Assembly: GCA_018969885.1 (NCBI GenBank)
Contig: JAGWXN010000099.1
Location: 1-10,598, forward strand
Length of the DNA: 10,598 bases
Reading direction: 5' to 3'
From: Betaproteobacteria bacterium
GTDB lineage: Bacteria; Pseudomonadota; Gammaproteobacteria; Burkholderiales; Burkholderiaceae
Of the stretch, positions 1 to 5,934 are shown piece after piece (position 1 is the first letter of the stretch; every line of letters starts with the position of its first letter). The notes under the pieces were generated by a model that was given only the letters and a program-made list of their open reading frames with translations, had not been told where the DNA came from and did no database searches. A program made the position numbers and the translations under genes.

Positions 1-113
1 GCTTCCAGCATGGCGCGTTCATCTGCGCCTGCCGGGCCCAGATGACGCGCGTGAAACGAGTCCTCGCCGGTGAGTGAGGCAAGGCCGCGCCCGATGGTTT
101 CGTGAAGGCTCAT
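1..113 (-). CDS. gcvP: Glycine dehydrogenase (decarboxylating), P-protein, N-terminal fragment cut by the window edge
   Basis: Only the first 37 codons are present; the gene continues past position 1. The reading begins MSLHETIGRG and contains FHARHLGP followed by DERAMLE. This matches the conserved P-protein N-terminus, which has an F-x-x-RHIGP motif followed shortly by ML. P-protein is the PLP-dependent subunit of the glycine cleavage system: it decarboxylates glycine and passes the aminomethyl group to the lipoyl arm of GcvH. The ATG at 113 is preceded on the minus strand by GGAGGG, a strong ribosome-binding site. It lies 14 bp after the gcvH stop, so the two genes are almost certainly co-transcribed under the glycine riboswitch. 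Identity rests on a short stretch but the gcvH context makes it secure. The PLP lysine region is outside the window. Confidence 0.88.
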   Translation of the reverse strand, partial: MSLHETIGRGLASLTGEDSFHARHLGPAGADERAMLE

Positions 114-127
114 GACATACCCTCCGC

Positions 128-514
128 TCAGAGCGCGCCGGGGCCAGCGAGATAGGCCTGCGCCGTAAGGAGCGACTCGATTTGCGAGGCGTTGGCAGGC
201 CTCACCCGGATCAGCCAACCGGCGTCGTAGGGCGCACTGTTGACGCTTTGAGGCGTGTCGGCGAGCGCGCTGTTCACCTCGACCACTTCGCCATCGATGG
301 GTGCGTAGACGTCTGAGGCGGCCTTGGTCGACTCCACCACCGCGAAGGCATCGCCTCGGGTAAGCGCGCGACCGACCGCGGGCAGCTCGACATAGACGAG
401 TTCACCGAGTTGATCCTGCGCGTGGGCGGTAATGCCGATCGTGACGCAGCCATCCGCGTCGGTGCGGACCCATTCGTGGGAGTCGGTGTAGCGAAGTGAA
501 GCGGGCGTGTCCAA
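128..514 (-). CDS. gcvH: Glycine cleavage system H protein, lipoyl carrier, TTG start
   Basis: This is a 128-residue protein, the usual length of GcvH. It carries the aminomethyl intermediate on a lipoylated lysine between the P, T and L proteins. The N-terminal part has YTDSHEWV (about residues 9-16), the family signature. The lipoylation motif VVESTKAASDVYAPIDG spans about residues 59-75, with the target lysine at K64. The start chosen is TTG at 514: it gives the expected length and N-terminus (Leu/Met-DTPASLRY), and AGGAG lies 8 nt upstream at 523-527. No ATG or GTG fits at this point. The frame stays open upstream as far as an ATG at 799, but that extension would translate the two riboswitch aptamers and resembles no known domain, so it is rejected. 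gcvP follows after 14 bp. No gcvT lies between riboswitch and gcvH, unlike the common gcvT-gcvH-gcvP order. Confidence 0.95.
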   Translation of the reverse strand: MDTPASLRYTDSHEWVRTDADGCVTIGITAHAQDQLGELVYVELPAVGRALTRGDAFAVVESTKAASDVYAPIDGEVVEVNSALADTPQSVNSAPYDAGWLIRVRPANASQIESLLTAQAYLAGPGAL

Positions 515-566
515 GGCGAGGGCTCCTGACGGGCATCCGTAAGGGATGCGGGTTGGGGGAGCCCCC
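515..566 (-). promoter_or_regulatory. Expression platform of the glycine riboswitch with gcvH Shine-Dalgarno sequestration
   Basis: Between aptamer 2 and the gcvH TTG, the RNA segment GGGGGCUCC (558-566) can pair over 9 positions, including one G-U, with GGAGCCCUC (518-526). The latter contains the GGAG of the gcvH ribosome-binding site. Nested between them is a hairpin with arms GCAUCC and GGAUGC (533-538 and 544-549) and a 5-nt loop. An alternative small hairpin, GGGG-GCUC-CCCC, would occupy the first arm and free the ribosome-binding site. No U-tract follows any of these stems, so control by translation initiation is more likely than by transcription termination. The first G of the sequestering arm is also the last base of aptamer 2 P1, which gives a possible coupling point. 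The pairing is read from sequence; which state is ligand-bound is inferred, with ON being the usual sense for gcv genes. Confidence 0.72.
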
Positions 567-700
567 TCTGTCCGTTTGCCTGAGACATTCAGCGCCGATA
601 CGGGCTGCGGGTGGGTTGACCCGGGCCGCGTACAACGCGTGTTTCCTTCGGCGAACCGGATCGCTGCGCCTTTGCGACCAACGCCGGTTTCTCTCCAGAG
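566..700 (-). ncRNA. Glycine riboswitch aptamer 2
   Basis: P1 pairs CUCUG (696-700) with CAGAG (566-570). The core elements are CUGGAGAGA (690-698), CGCCGAAGG (645-653) and GUCUCAGGCAAACGGACAG (568-586). The variable arm after GCCGAAGG is long and GC-rich. The 3' edge of P1 abuts the arm that can sequester the gcvH ribosome-binding site, so this aptamer is the one positioned to control the expression platform. Confidence 0.92.
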
Positions 701-704
701 TGCC

Positions 705-826
705 TGACCCGAAGCAGTCCTTTTGCCTGAGAGTTTTCGGGGCGATACACCTTCGGCGTCGGTGCTGGGCCGATTGCAGACTGAAGCTGCATCGCGCACA
801 GAACCGATCTCTCCCGCAACGGGTCA
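705..826 (-). ncRNA. Glycine riboswitch aptamer 1
   Basis: P1 is formed by UGACCCG (820-826) and CGGGUCA (705-711), a perfect 7-bp helix that continues past a UU/UU internal loop into GC/GC. The core elements are GGGAGAGAU (807-815), GCCGAAGG (750-757) and CUCUCAGGCAAAAGGAC (717-733). The last is essentially the family consensus 3' motif. Confidence 0.92.
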
Positions 827-836
827 TCAAGCGGAA

Positions 837-858
837 CCGAGCGTGCCCAAAAGCTCGG
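837..858. repeat. Inverted repeat overlapping the gcv promoter
   Basis: Arms CCGAGC (837-842) and GCTCGG (853-858) are perfectly complementary with a 10-bp centre. The repeat covers most of the promoter spacer and the -10 hexamer. It is also in the 3' untranslated region of the co-oriented transporter gene. It could be an operator or a weak transcript-end hairpin. No T-run follows on the minus strand, so an intrinsic terminator is unlikely. Confidence 0.45.
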
Positions 859-868
859 GATGTGTCAA
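840..868 (-). promoter_or_regulatory. Candidate sigma-70 promoter for the riboswitch-gcvH-gcvP transcript
   Basis: On the minus strand a perfect -35 hexamer TTGACA (863-868) is followed by a 17-bp spacer and the hexamer CACGCT (840-845). The -10 is poor, sharing only the second and sixth bases of TATAAT. Transcription would begin near 833, about 7 nt before the first P1 nucleotide of aptamer 1 (826), which fits well. The promoter lies in the 54 bp between the transporter stop and the riboswitch. An inverted repeat (837-858) overlaps the spacer and -10. Position and -35 support the call; the weak -10 limits confidence. Confidence 0.55.
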
Positions 869-880
869 ACCGCAAGGCGC

Positions 881-1813
881 TCAGCAGCCGCCTGGCTCGC
901 GCTGGCCCGCTTCGCGCGTGTCCGGCCAGGCTACCAGCGCGATTCCCGCAACTGCGCAGCCCAGTGCGACGAGATGCAGAGCGGCAATGGTTTCGCCCAG
1001 CAAGGTCACTGCAACCGCGGTGGCGGCGAGCGGCAGCGCCACCGTAAAGACGCCGCTGTGCGAGGCGGGCACCTGCTTGAGACCGCTCAGCCACAGCCAG
1101 GTAGAGACCATGCTCGCAGAGAGCGAATAAAAAACGAGGAGTGCCCAAAGCGGGCCGCTGAGTTGCGCGAAGTCAAAGCGCATCGCCTGCCACAGCCCCA
1201 GCGGGGTCATGAGCGCAAGACCCACCAGATTGATCAGCGCCGAGATGCGGCGGGGGGAGAGGCTTCCCGTGAGCCGCTTGCCCAGCACCACATAAATTGC
1301 CTCGCATGCCGCCGCGCCGAGAATGAGGCAATTACCCAGCCAATGACCCGCGCCCGCGCTGGCCGCGGCGTGCGACGAAAGGAGCGAGATCGCTCCCGCC
1401 GCGAGACCCGTGGCCACCCAGACCCGCCACCCTGCGCGTTCACGCAGCACCGCCCATGAAAGGAGGGCAACCAACGGTGGGAGCGCCGCCATCACGATGC
1501 CAGCAGCCGCAGCCGAGGTGAGGGCGACGCCTGTGAGTATCAGGATGGAAAACAGGAAATTGCCGAACAGGGATTGAACACAGAGGATGCGCCAGAGGGG
1601 GAGCGTGAGCGGCACGTCGTGTTCGTGCGCCCGAAGCCAGGGAATCATGACCACCGCGGCGATTGCGAACCGTAGCCAAGCCAGGAGGAATACCGGCAAG
1701 GCTTCGGACAGCGGCTTGGAGAGCGCGGTGTACGTGCCGACCAGCGCCATGCCGGAGAAAAGCAGCAGATAACCCGTGGCGCGGGGGGCTTTGGACAGGG
1801 TGGGTAGCGTCAC
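881..1813 (-). CDS. DMT-superfamily (EamA-type) inner-membrane transporter, substrate unknown
   Basis: This 310-residue, very hydrophobic protein has about ten predicted membrane segments (roughly residues 13-31, 39-58, 75-95, 98-122, 129-147, 157-178, 188-208, 221-243, 252-272, 276-296). They fall into two halves, the layout of proteins with two EamA domains. The segment around residues 250-275 (SHSGVFTVALPLAATAVAVTLLGE) is typical of the second EamA repeat, where a conserved P and the GE pair recur. Members export or take up amino acids, sugars or other metabolites; nothing here fixes the substrate. The start is uncertain. GTG at 1813 gives a short cytoplasmic tail before helix 1; TTG at 1819 is an alternative; neither has a clear ribosome-binding site. 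The frame is open back to 2167, but that extension is arginine/proline-rich and runs antisense to the glcD start, so it is rejected. The gene is divergent from glcD and precedes the gcv riboswitch in the same orientation. Confidence 0.85.
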   Translation of the reverse strand: MTLPTLSKAPRATGYLLLFSGMALVGTYTALSKPLSEALPVFLLAWLRFAIAAVVMIPWLRAHEHDVPLTLPLWRILCVQSLFGNFLFSILILTGVALTSAAAAGIVMAALPPLVALLSWAVLRERAGWRVWVATGLAAGAISLLSSHAAASAGAGHWLGNCLILGAAACEAIYVVLGKRLTGSLSPRRISALINLVGLALMTPLGLWQAMRFDFAQLSGPLWALLVFYSLSASMVSTWLWLSGLKQVPASHSGVFTVALPLAATAVAVTLLGETIAALHLVALGCAVAGIALVAWPDTREAGQREPGGC

Positions 1814-1911
1814 AGGCAAGTGATGGCGGGAGGGTCGCCGCAGCGGAGCGGCTGGCTTCGCGAGCTTATCGCAGGTTGGTCGCGCAGGGCGACGGCCGGG
1901 TTGGCGGCGCC

Positions 1912-1937
1912 ATGCCAATTTCCTCTGGAATTGGCAT
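1912..1937. repeat. 26-bp inverted repeat in the transporter-glcD divergent region, probable operator
   Basis: Arms ATGCCAATTTC (1912-1922) and GGAATTGGCAT (1927-1937) pair over 11 positions, with one T-G mismatch at DNA level, around a 4-bp centre. The arms are AT-richer than the surrounding DNA. The centre lies about 75 bp upstream of the glcD ATG and 111 bp upstream of the transporter start. This is a plausible site for a dimeric regulator serving one or both genes. No regulator gene is present in the window. I do not recognise the sequence as a specific family's site. Confidence 0.6.
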
Positions 1938-1986
1938 TGACCGTGGCCCAGCCATGGCGGCGTCGGGCTCGCCCAGCCCCTCGGGC

Positions 1987-1992
1987 TAAAAT
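1987..1992 (+). promoter_or_regulatory. Candidate -10 box of the glcDEF operon
   Basis: TAAAAT matches TATAAT at five of six positions and ends 6 nt before the glcD ATG at 1999. By normal -10 to +1 spacing, transcription would start at or next to the A of the ATG. No good -35 is seen at 16-18 bp spacing, where the sequence is CGGGCT-like. A short inverted repeat, AGCCC (1975-1979) and GGGCT (1983-1987), overlaps its first base. The call is tentative. Confidence 0.42.
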
Positions 1993-1998
1993 CGGGCG

Positions 1999-3513
1999 AT
2001 GAACACCGTGACCGATCCCGCCTTTCGCCATACCGACTTTCGCGCGCAGCCCCATCCTGACCGGCTGGGTGCGGTGGTGGAACGACTGCGCCAAATCCTG
2101 CCCGCGCATTCGGTGCTGTACCGTGATGAGGACAAGCGCCCCTACGAGTGCGACGCCCTGTCCGCATTTCGCCAGATGCCGATGGCGGTGGTGCTGCCCG
2201 ATAACGAGGCGCAGGTGGTCGAGGTGTTAAAGGCCTGCCGCGAGCTCGATGTGCCGGTGGTGGCGCGGGGCGCGGGCACCAGTCTGTCGGGCGGCTCGAT
2301 GCCGCATGCCTCAGGGGTGGTGTTGTCGCTTGCCCGCTTTAATCGCATTCTCGAGCTCGACCCCTACGCGCGCACCGCACGCGTGCAGCCGGGCGTTCGC
2401 AACCTCGCCATCTCAGAGGCCGCAGCACCGCACGCGCTCTATTACGCACCGGATCCGTCCTCGCAAATCGCATGTTCCATCGGCGGCAACATCGCGGAAA
2501 ACTCCGGTGGCGTGCACTGCCTGAAATACGGCCTCACGGTTCATAACGTGCTTCGTCTGCGCGTGGTCACGATCGAGGGCGAAGTGCTCGAGATCGGTAA
2601 TGCCGCGCTCGATTCGCCTGGCCTGGATCTGCTCGCGCTCCTGATCGGCTCCGAAGGCATGCTGGCCGTGGTCACCGAAATCACCGTGAAGCTTTTGCCA
2701 AAGCCGCAACTTGCTCGCGCTGTGCTGGCTTCCTTTGATGACATCGTGAAGGCTGGTGATGCGGTCGCGGCCATTATCGCTGAAGGCATCATTCCCGCTG
2801 GCATGGAAATGATGGATCGCAAGACCACGGCTGCGGTTGAACCCTTTGTGCGCGCGGGCTACGACCTTCAGGCCGAAGCGATCCTCATCGTGGAATCGGA
2901 CGGCACGCCCGAAGAAGTGGAAGAGGAGATCGCCCGGATCGATGCGGTGCTCAAGCGCTGTGGATGCACCGCGCAACGGGTGTCGCAAAACGAGACAGAG
3001 CGGCTCGCCTTCTGGTCGGGTCGCAAAAACGCCTTCCCTGCCGCAGGGCGCATCTCGCCCGATTACTACTGCATGGACGGCACCATTCCTCGCAAGATGC
3101 TGGGCCGTATGCTGCAGGCGATTGGCGAGATGGAGCGCAAATATCAGCTGGGCTGCATGAATGTGTTTCATGCCGGAGACGGTAACCTCCACCCCCTCAT
3201 TCTGTTTGATGCCAACGATCCCGACAGCTGGCATCGCGCCGAACTTTTCGGCGCTGACATTCTCGAACTCTGTGTGGAATATGGCGGTACGGTCACCGGC
3301 GAGCACGGCATTGGCGTAGAAAAACTGTCATCAATGTGCGTACAGTTTTCGCCGGAGGAACTGAAGGCATTTTTTGCAGTGAAGGCAGCGTTTGATTCAC
3401 AGGGGCTCCTCAATCCGGGTAAGGGCGTGCCCACGCTTGCGCGCTGTGCCGAATACGGCAAGATGCATGTGCATCGAGGTCAGCTGCCATTTAGCGATCT
3501 GCCGCGGTTCTGA
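1999..3513 (+). CDS. glcD: Glycolate oxidase subunit GlcD (FAD-linked oxidoreductase)
   Basis: This 504-residue protein is close to the length of E. coli GlcD (about 499). It is the FAD-bearing catalytic subunit that oxidises glycolate (and D-lactate-like 2-hydroxyacids) to glyoxylate, passing electrons to the membrane chain through GlcE and GlcF. The N-terminal PCMH-type FAD domain shows VVARGAGTSLSGGSMP (87-102), PDPSSQIACSIGGNIAENSGG (151-171, flavin-binding) and GSEGMLAVVTE (217-227). The C-terminal FAD-oxidase domain has HAGDGNLHP (391-399), TGEHGIG (433-439) and the terminal LNPGK (471-475). The ATG at 1999 fits the family N-terminus but has no clear ribosome-binding site, and a TAAAAT box lies 6 nt upstream. 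glcE follows after 15 bp. D-lactate dehydrogenases share this fold; the exact glcD-glcE-glcF set makes glycolate oxidase the best call. Confidence 0.95.
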   Translation: MNTVTDPAFRHTDFRAQPHPDRLGAVVERLRQILPAHSVLYRDEDKRPYECDALSAFRQMPMAVVLPDNEAQVVEVLKACRELDVPVVARGAGTSLSGGSMPHASGVVLSLARFNRILELDPYARTARVQPGVRNLAISEAAAPHALYYAPDPSSQIACSIGGNIAENSGGVHCLKYGLTVHNVLRLRVVTIEGEVLEIGNAALDSPGLDLLALLIGSEGMLAVVTEITVKLLPKPQLARAVLASFDDIVKAGDAVAAIIAEGIIPAGMEMMDRKTTAAVEPFVRAGYDLQAEAILIVESDGTPEEVEEEIARIDAVLKRCGCTAQRVSQNETERLAFWSGRKNAFPAAGRISPDYYCMDGTIPRKMLGRMLQAIGEMERKYQLGCMNVFHAGDGNLHPLILFDANDPDSWHRAELFGADILELCVEYGGTVTGEHGIGVEKLSSMCVQFSPEELKAFFAVKAAFDSQGLLNPGKGVPTLARCAEYGKMHVHRGQLPFSDLPRF

Positions 3514-3528
3514 GTCGCGGAGCTCGCC

Positions 3529-4674
3529 ATGAACACTCAGACCTCCGAGCCGATCGCCCACGCTGTGTCGCCGGTGCAGGCCAGCCCCGCTGCCGCGGCC
3601 GATGTGCTCCAGGGCCTGCGGTCGAGCATCCTGCGTGCGGCGGCAGACCGCGCGCCACTGCGTATTCGTGGTGGGGGGAGCAAAGATTTTCTAGGCCAGG
3701 GCTTCACGGGCGCGTTGCTCGACACCCGGCCGCTCGCCGGCATCCTGAGCTACGAACCGACCGAACTCTTCATCACCGCACTGGCCGGGACGCCGCTTGC
3801 GCAGATCGAAGCCGTGCTGGCCGAGCGCGGCCAGATGCTCGCGTTCGAGCCGCCGTCATTTGCCGGTGCGGCCACCGTGGGCGGCGTGGTGGCTGCAGGG
3901 CTTTCCGGCCCGCGACGGGCGAGTGTGGGTGCGGTCCGCGATTTCGTTTTGGGCCTGGGCTGCATGGACGCTCAGGGCCGCGAACTGCAGTTTGGCGGCC
4001 AGGTGATGAAGAACGTGGCGGGCTACGATGTGTCGCGGCTGATGTGTGGCGCAATGGGTATTCTGGGCCTGATCACGCAGGTGTCACTCAAGGTGTTGCC
4101 GCGGCCGGCGGCCGAAGCCAGCATCATGTTCGACTGCGAAGCCGCTGAGGCGCTTCAACTCCTCAACACCTGGGGCGGGCAGCCGCTCCCCATCTCTGCA
4201 AGCGTGCATGGCGCGGGTTCGCTGGTGGTGCGGTTTTCGGGCGCACGCGCTGCGGTGGAAGCGGCGCTCGGCCGCATGATGCGTGATCACTCCGCGCGGC
4301 CCATTCCCGAGGCAGCCGCGACACAACTCTGGGCCGATCTTCGAGAGCACCGGGCGGCATTTTTCGCTGATGCCGGGCGCCCCCTCTGGCGTTTGTCGCT
4401 CCCTTCCACCGCGGCGCTCGGTTCACTGCCTGGCGAGCAATGCATCGAGTGGGGCGGCGCGTTACGCTGGCTGCTGTCTGACGCCGACCCGGCGGTGATC
4501 CGCAGGGCAGCATCCGCAGCAGGCGGCAGCGCCCTCCTTTTTCGCGGCGGCGATCGCGGGGCGGGCGTGTTTCATCCGCTGCCCGCGCCGCTCCTCGCGC
4601 TCCACCGGCGGCTCAAGCAGCAATTCGATGCGCCGGGCATCTTCAATCCTGGCCGGATGTATACGGATCTCTGA
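3529..4674 (+). CDS. glcE: Glycolate oxidase subunit GlcE (second FAD-binding subunit)
   Basis: This 381-residue protein is a PCMH-type FAD-binding subunit of glycolate oxidase, required with GlcD and GlcF for activity. Recognisable blocks include RIRGGGSKDFLG (45-56), PTELFITALAGTPL (77-90), EPPSFAGAATVGGVVAAGLSGPRR (107-130), VRDFVLG (136-142), GGQVMKNVAGYDVSRLM (157-172) and LKVLPRP (187-193). Near the C-terminus are PGEQCIEWGGALRWL and FNPGRMYTDL, the latter at the very end. All are typical of GlcE. It is about 20-30 residues longer than E. coli GlcE, mostly in an Ala/Pro-rich N-terminal tail (residues 1-25). GGAG sits 6 nt before the ATG. The stop is 3 bp before the glcF ATG, so translation is probably coupled. 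Confidence 0.94.
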   Translation: MNTQTSEPIAHAVSPVQASPAAAADVLQGLRSSILRAAADRAPLRIRGGGSKDFLGQGFTGALLDTRPLAGILSYEPTELFITALAGTPLAQIEAVLAERGQMLAFEPPSFAGAATVGGVVAAGLSGPRRASVGAVRDFVLGLGCMDAQGRELQFGGQVMKNVAGYDVSRLMCGAMGILGLITQVSLKVLPRPAAEASIMFDCEAAEALQLLNTWGGQPLPISASVHGAGSLVVRFSGARAAVEAALGRMMRDHSARPIPEAAATQLWADLREHRAAFFADAGRPLWRLSLPSTAALGSLPGEQCIEWGGALRWLLSDADPAVIRRAASAAGGSALLFRGGDRGAGVFHPLPAPLLALHRRLKQQFDAPGIFNPGRMYTDL

Positions 4675-4677
4675 CGC

Positions 4678-5919
4678 ATGGAAACCCATCTTGCCGACTG
4701 GTTGAAGGGCACGCGCGACGGCGATGAAGCCGAGGCGATTCTGCGCAAATGTGTGCACTGTGGGTTCTGCACCGCCACCTGTCCCACGTATCAGTTGCTG
4801 GGTGACGAACTCGATGGTCCGCGCGGCCGCATCTACCTGATCAAGTCGGTGGTGGAGGGTGAAAAGCCCACCGCATCCACCATGGAGCACCTTGATCGGT
4901 GCCTCACCTGTCGCAACTGCGAGAGCACCTGTCCATCTGGGGTCGATTACGGCCACCTGGTGGATATTGGACGCAAGCTGGTCGAGCAGCAGGTCGAGCG
5001 GCCCGCCTCACAACGGTTCCTGCGCACCCTGCTTCGGGAAACGCTCACTCGGCGCTGGTTGTTTGATCCGGCCATGCGGGTGGGGCAGGCCGTGCGGCCG
5101 CTTCTGCCCGAGGCGCTCAAGGCCAAGGTGCCTGAGCGGCGTGGTCCTGGTAAGCGCCCCTCGCGAAGCCATGCCCGCAAAGTGATTCTGCTCGAGGGCT
5201 GTGTGCAACCCGGCATGCTGCCCTCAATCGACGCAGCCACCGATCGCGTGCTCGATCGCCTGGGCTTGGAGGCTGTCCGCCCGCAGGGCTCGGGATGCTG
5301 CGGTGCCATTCGTCACCACCTCAATGATCAGAGGGGCGCCGCTAACGATGCCCGCCGCAACATCGCGGCCTGGTGGCCGCTTATCGAGGCAGGTGCCGAA
5401 GCGATCCTGATCAACGCCTCCGGCTGTGGCGCCATGGTGAAAGACTATGCCCATCTGCTCGCCGATGATCCGGAGTGGGCCGCGCGGGCAAAGCAGGTGG
5501 TTGAGCGCACGCATGACCTCGCCGAGTGGCTGCCCGCCGAGCTTGAGGCCGCGATGGCGGCGGGACGCCTGCGCGCCACGTCCTCATCGAGGGTGGTGTT
5601 TCATCCGCCGTGCACGCTTCAGCATGGCCAGAAAGTGCGGGGCGTGGTCGAGGCGCTTCTCACCCGCCTGGGCGCCACCGTATTGCCGGTGGGCGAATCG
5701 CATCTCTGCTGTGGCTCGGCGGGCACGTATTCGGTGCTGCAGCCCCAGCTCTCCGGAGAACTGCGCGCTAGGAAGCTCGGGCATCTGATGGCGGACGAGC
5801 CCGAGCTGATTCTGTCTGCCAACATCGGCTGCATCACGCATCTCCAGGCCGGCACCGGCACGCCGGTGCGGCACTGGATCGAATGGCTGGACGAGCAGAT
5901 GGATGCGGTGGGCGGCTGA
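4678..5919 (+). CDS. glcF: Glycolate oxidase iron-sulfur subunit GlcF
   Basis: This 413-residue protein is the electron-transfer subunit of glycolate oxidase at the membrane. Two ferredoxin-type 4Fe-4S motifs lie near the N-terminus: C25-x2-C28-x2-C31-x3-C35-P and C75-x2-C78-x2-C81-x3-C85-P. Two cysteine-rich CCG domains follow, each ending in a CCG triplet (C207-C208-G209 and C344-C345-G346), with upstream partners EGCVQPG (173-179) and FHPPCTLQHGQK (308-319). CCG domains in this family bind a further cluster or electron acceptor. Length and order match E. coli GlcF (about 407). The ATG is 3 bp after glcE and has only a weak ribosome-binding site, consistent with coupled translation. The stop is 3 bp from the convergent pntB stop. 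No glcG or malate synthase follows, unlike the E. coli glc operon. Confidence 0.95.
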   Translation: METHLADWLKGTRDGDEAEAILRKCVHCGFCTATCPTYQLLGDELDGPRGRIYLIKSVVEGEKPTASTMEHLDRCLTCRNCESTCPSGVDYGHLVDIGRKLVEQQVERPASQRFLRTLLRETLTRRWLFDPAMRVGQAVRPLLPEALKAKVPERRGPGKRPSRSHARKVILLEGCVQPGMLPSIDAATDRVLDRLGLEAVRPQGSGCCGAIRHHLNDQRGAANDARRNIAAWWPLIEAGAEAILINASGCGAMVKDYAHLLADDPEWAARAKQVVERTHDLAEWLPAELEAAMAAGRLRATSSSRVVFHPPCTLQHGQKVRGVVEALLTRLGATVLPVGESHLCCGSAGTYSVLQPQLSGELRARKLGHLMADEPELILSANIGCITHLQAGTGTPVRHWIEWLDEQMDAVGG

Positions 5920-5934
5920 AACCTACTCCACCGC
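5905..5934. repeat. Inverted repeat bridging the convergent glcF and pntB stop codons
   Basis: GCGGTGG (5905-5911) and CCACCGC (5928-5934) form a perfect 7-bp stem with a 16-nt loop that holds both stop codons. No U-tract follows in either direction, so it is not a canonical intrinsic terminator. It might stall or protect the 3' ends of both converging transcripts, or be chance in GC-rich coding ends. Confidence 0.35.

Larger units (their letters stand above)
566..826 (-). ncRNA. Tandem (two-aptamer) glycine riboswitch in the 5' leader of gcvH-gcvP
   Basis: Two consecutive copies of the glycine aptamer core lie on the minus strand directly upstream of gcvH. Each has the conserved GGAGAGA near its 5' end, the central GCCGAAGG, and the 3' motif CUCAGGCAAA followed by GGAC. 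A 4-nt linker (701-704) separates them, as expected for cooperative tandem riboswitches of this class (the gcvT element). Glycine binding to this RNA class normally raises expression of the glycine cleavage genes when glycine is in excess. A consensus-like promoter lies just upstream at 840-868. The downstream platform can mask the gcvH ribosome-binding site. The element accounts for nearly all of the roughly 370 bp between gcvH and the upstream transporter, where there is no protein-coding gene. Confidence 0.95.

Noticed and set aside
515..799. N-terminal 95-residue extension of the gcvH reading frame
   Set aside because: It translates the two glycine aptamers, resembles no protein domain, and the TTG at 514 with a good ribosome-binding site gives the normal GcvH.
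402..1148. 248-codon open frame on the minus strand across the riboswitch
   Set aside because: It is Arg/Cys-rich with no domain and overlaps gcvH, the riboswitch and the transporter in another frame.
1931..1942. TTGGCA and TTGACC as -35 elements for glcD
   Set aside because: Both are over 40 bp from the TAAAAT box, and no -10-like hexamer lies at 16-18 bp from either.
1814..2167. 118-residue N-terminal extension of the DMT transporter
   Set aside because: It is rich in Arg and Pro with no membrane character, and it runs antisense across the divergent intergenic region and the first codons of glcD.
2413..3306. 297-codon open frame antisense to glcD
   Set aside because: It is a GC-rich shadow frame opposite a certain gene, with composition like a reverse-complement translation and no recognisable domain.
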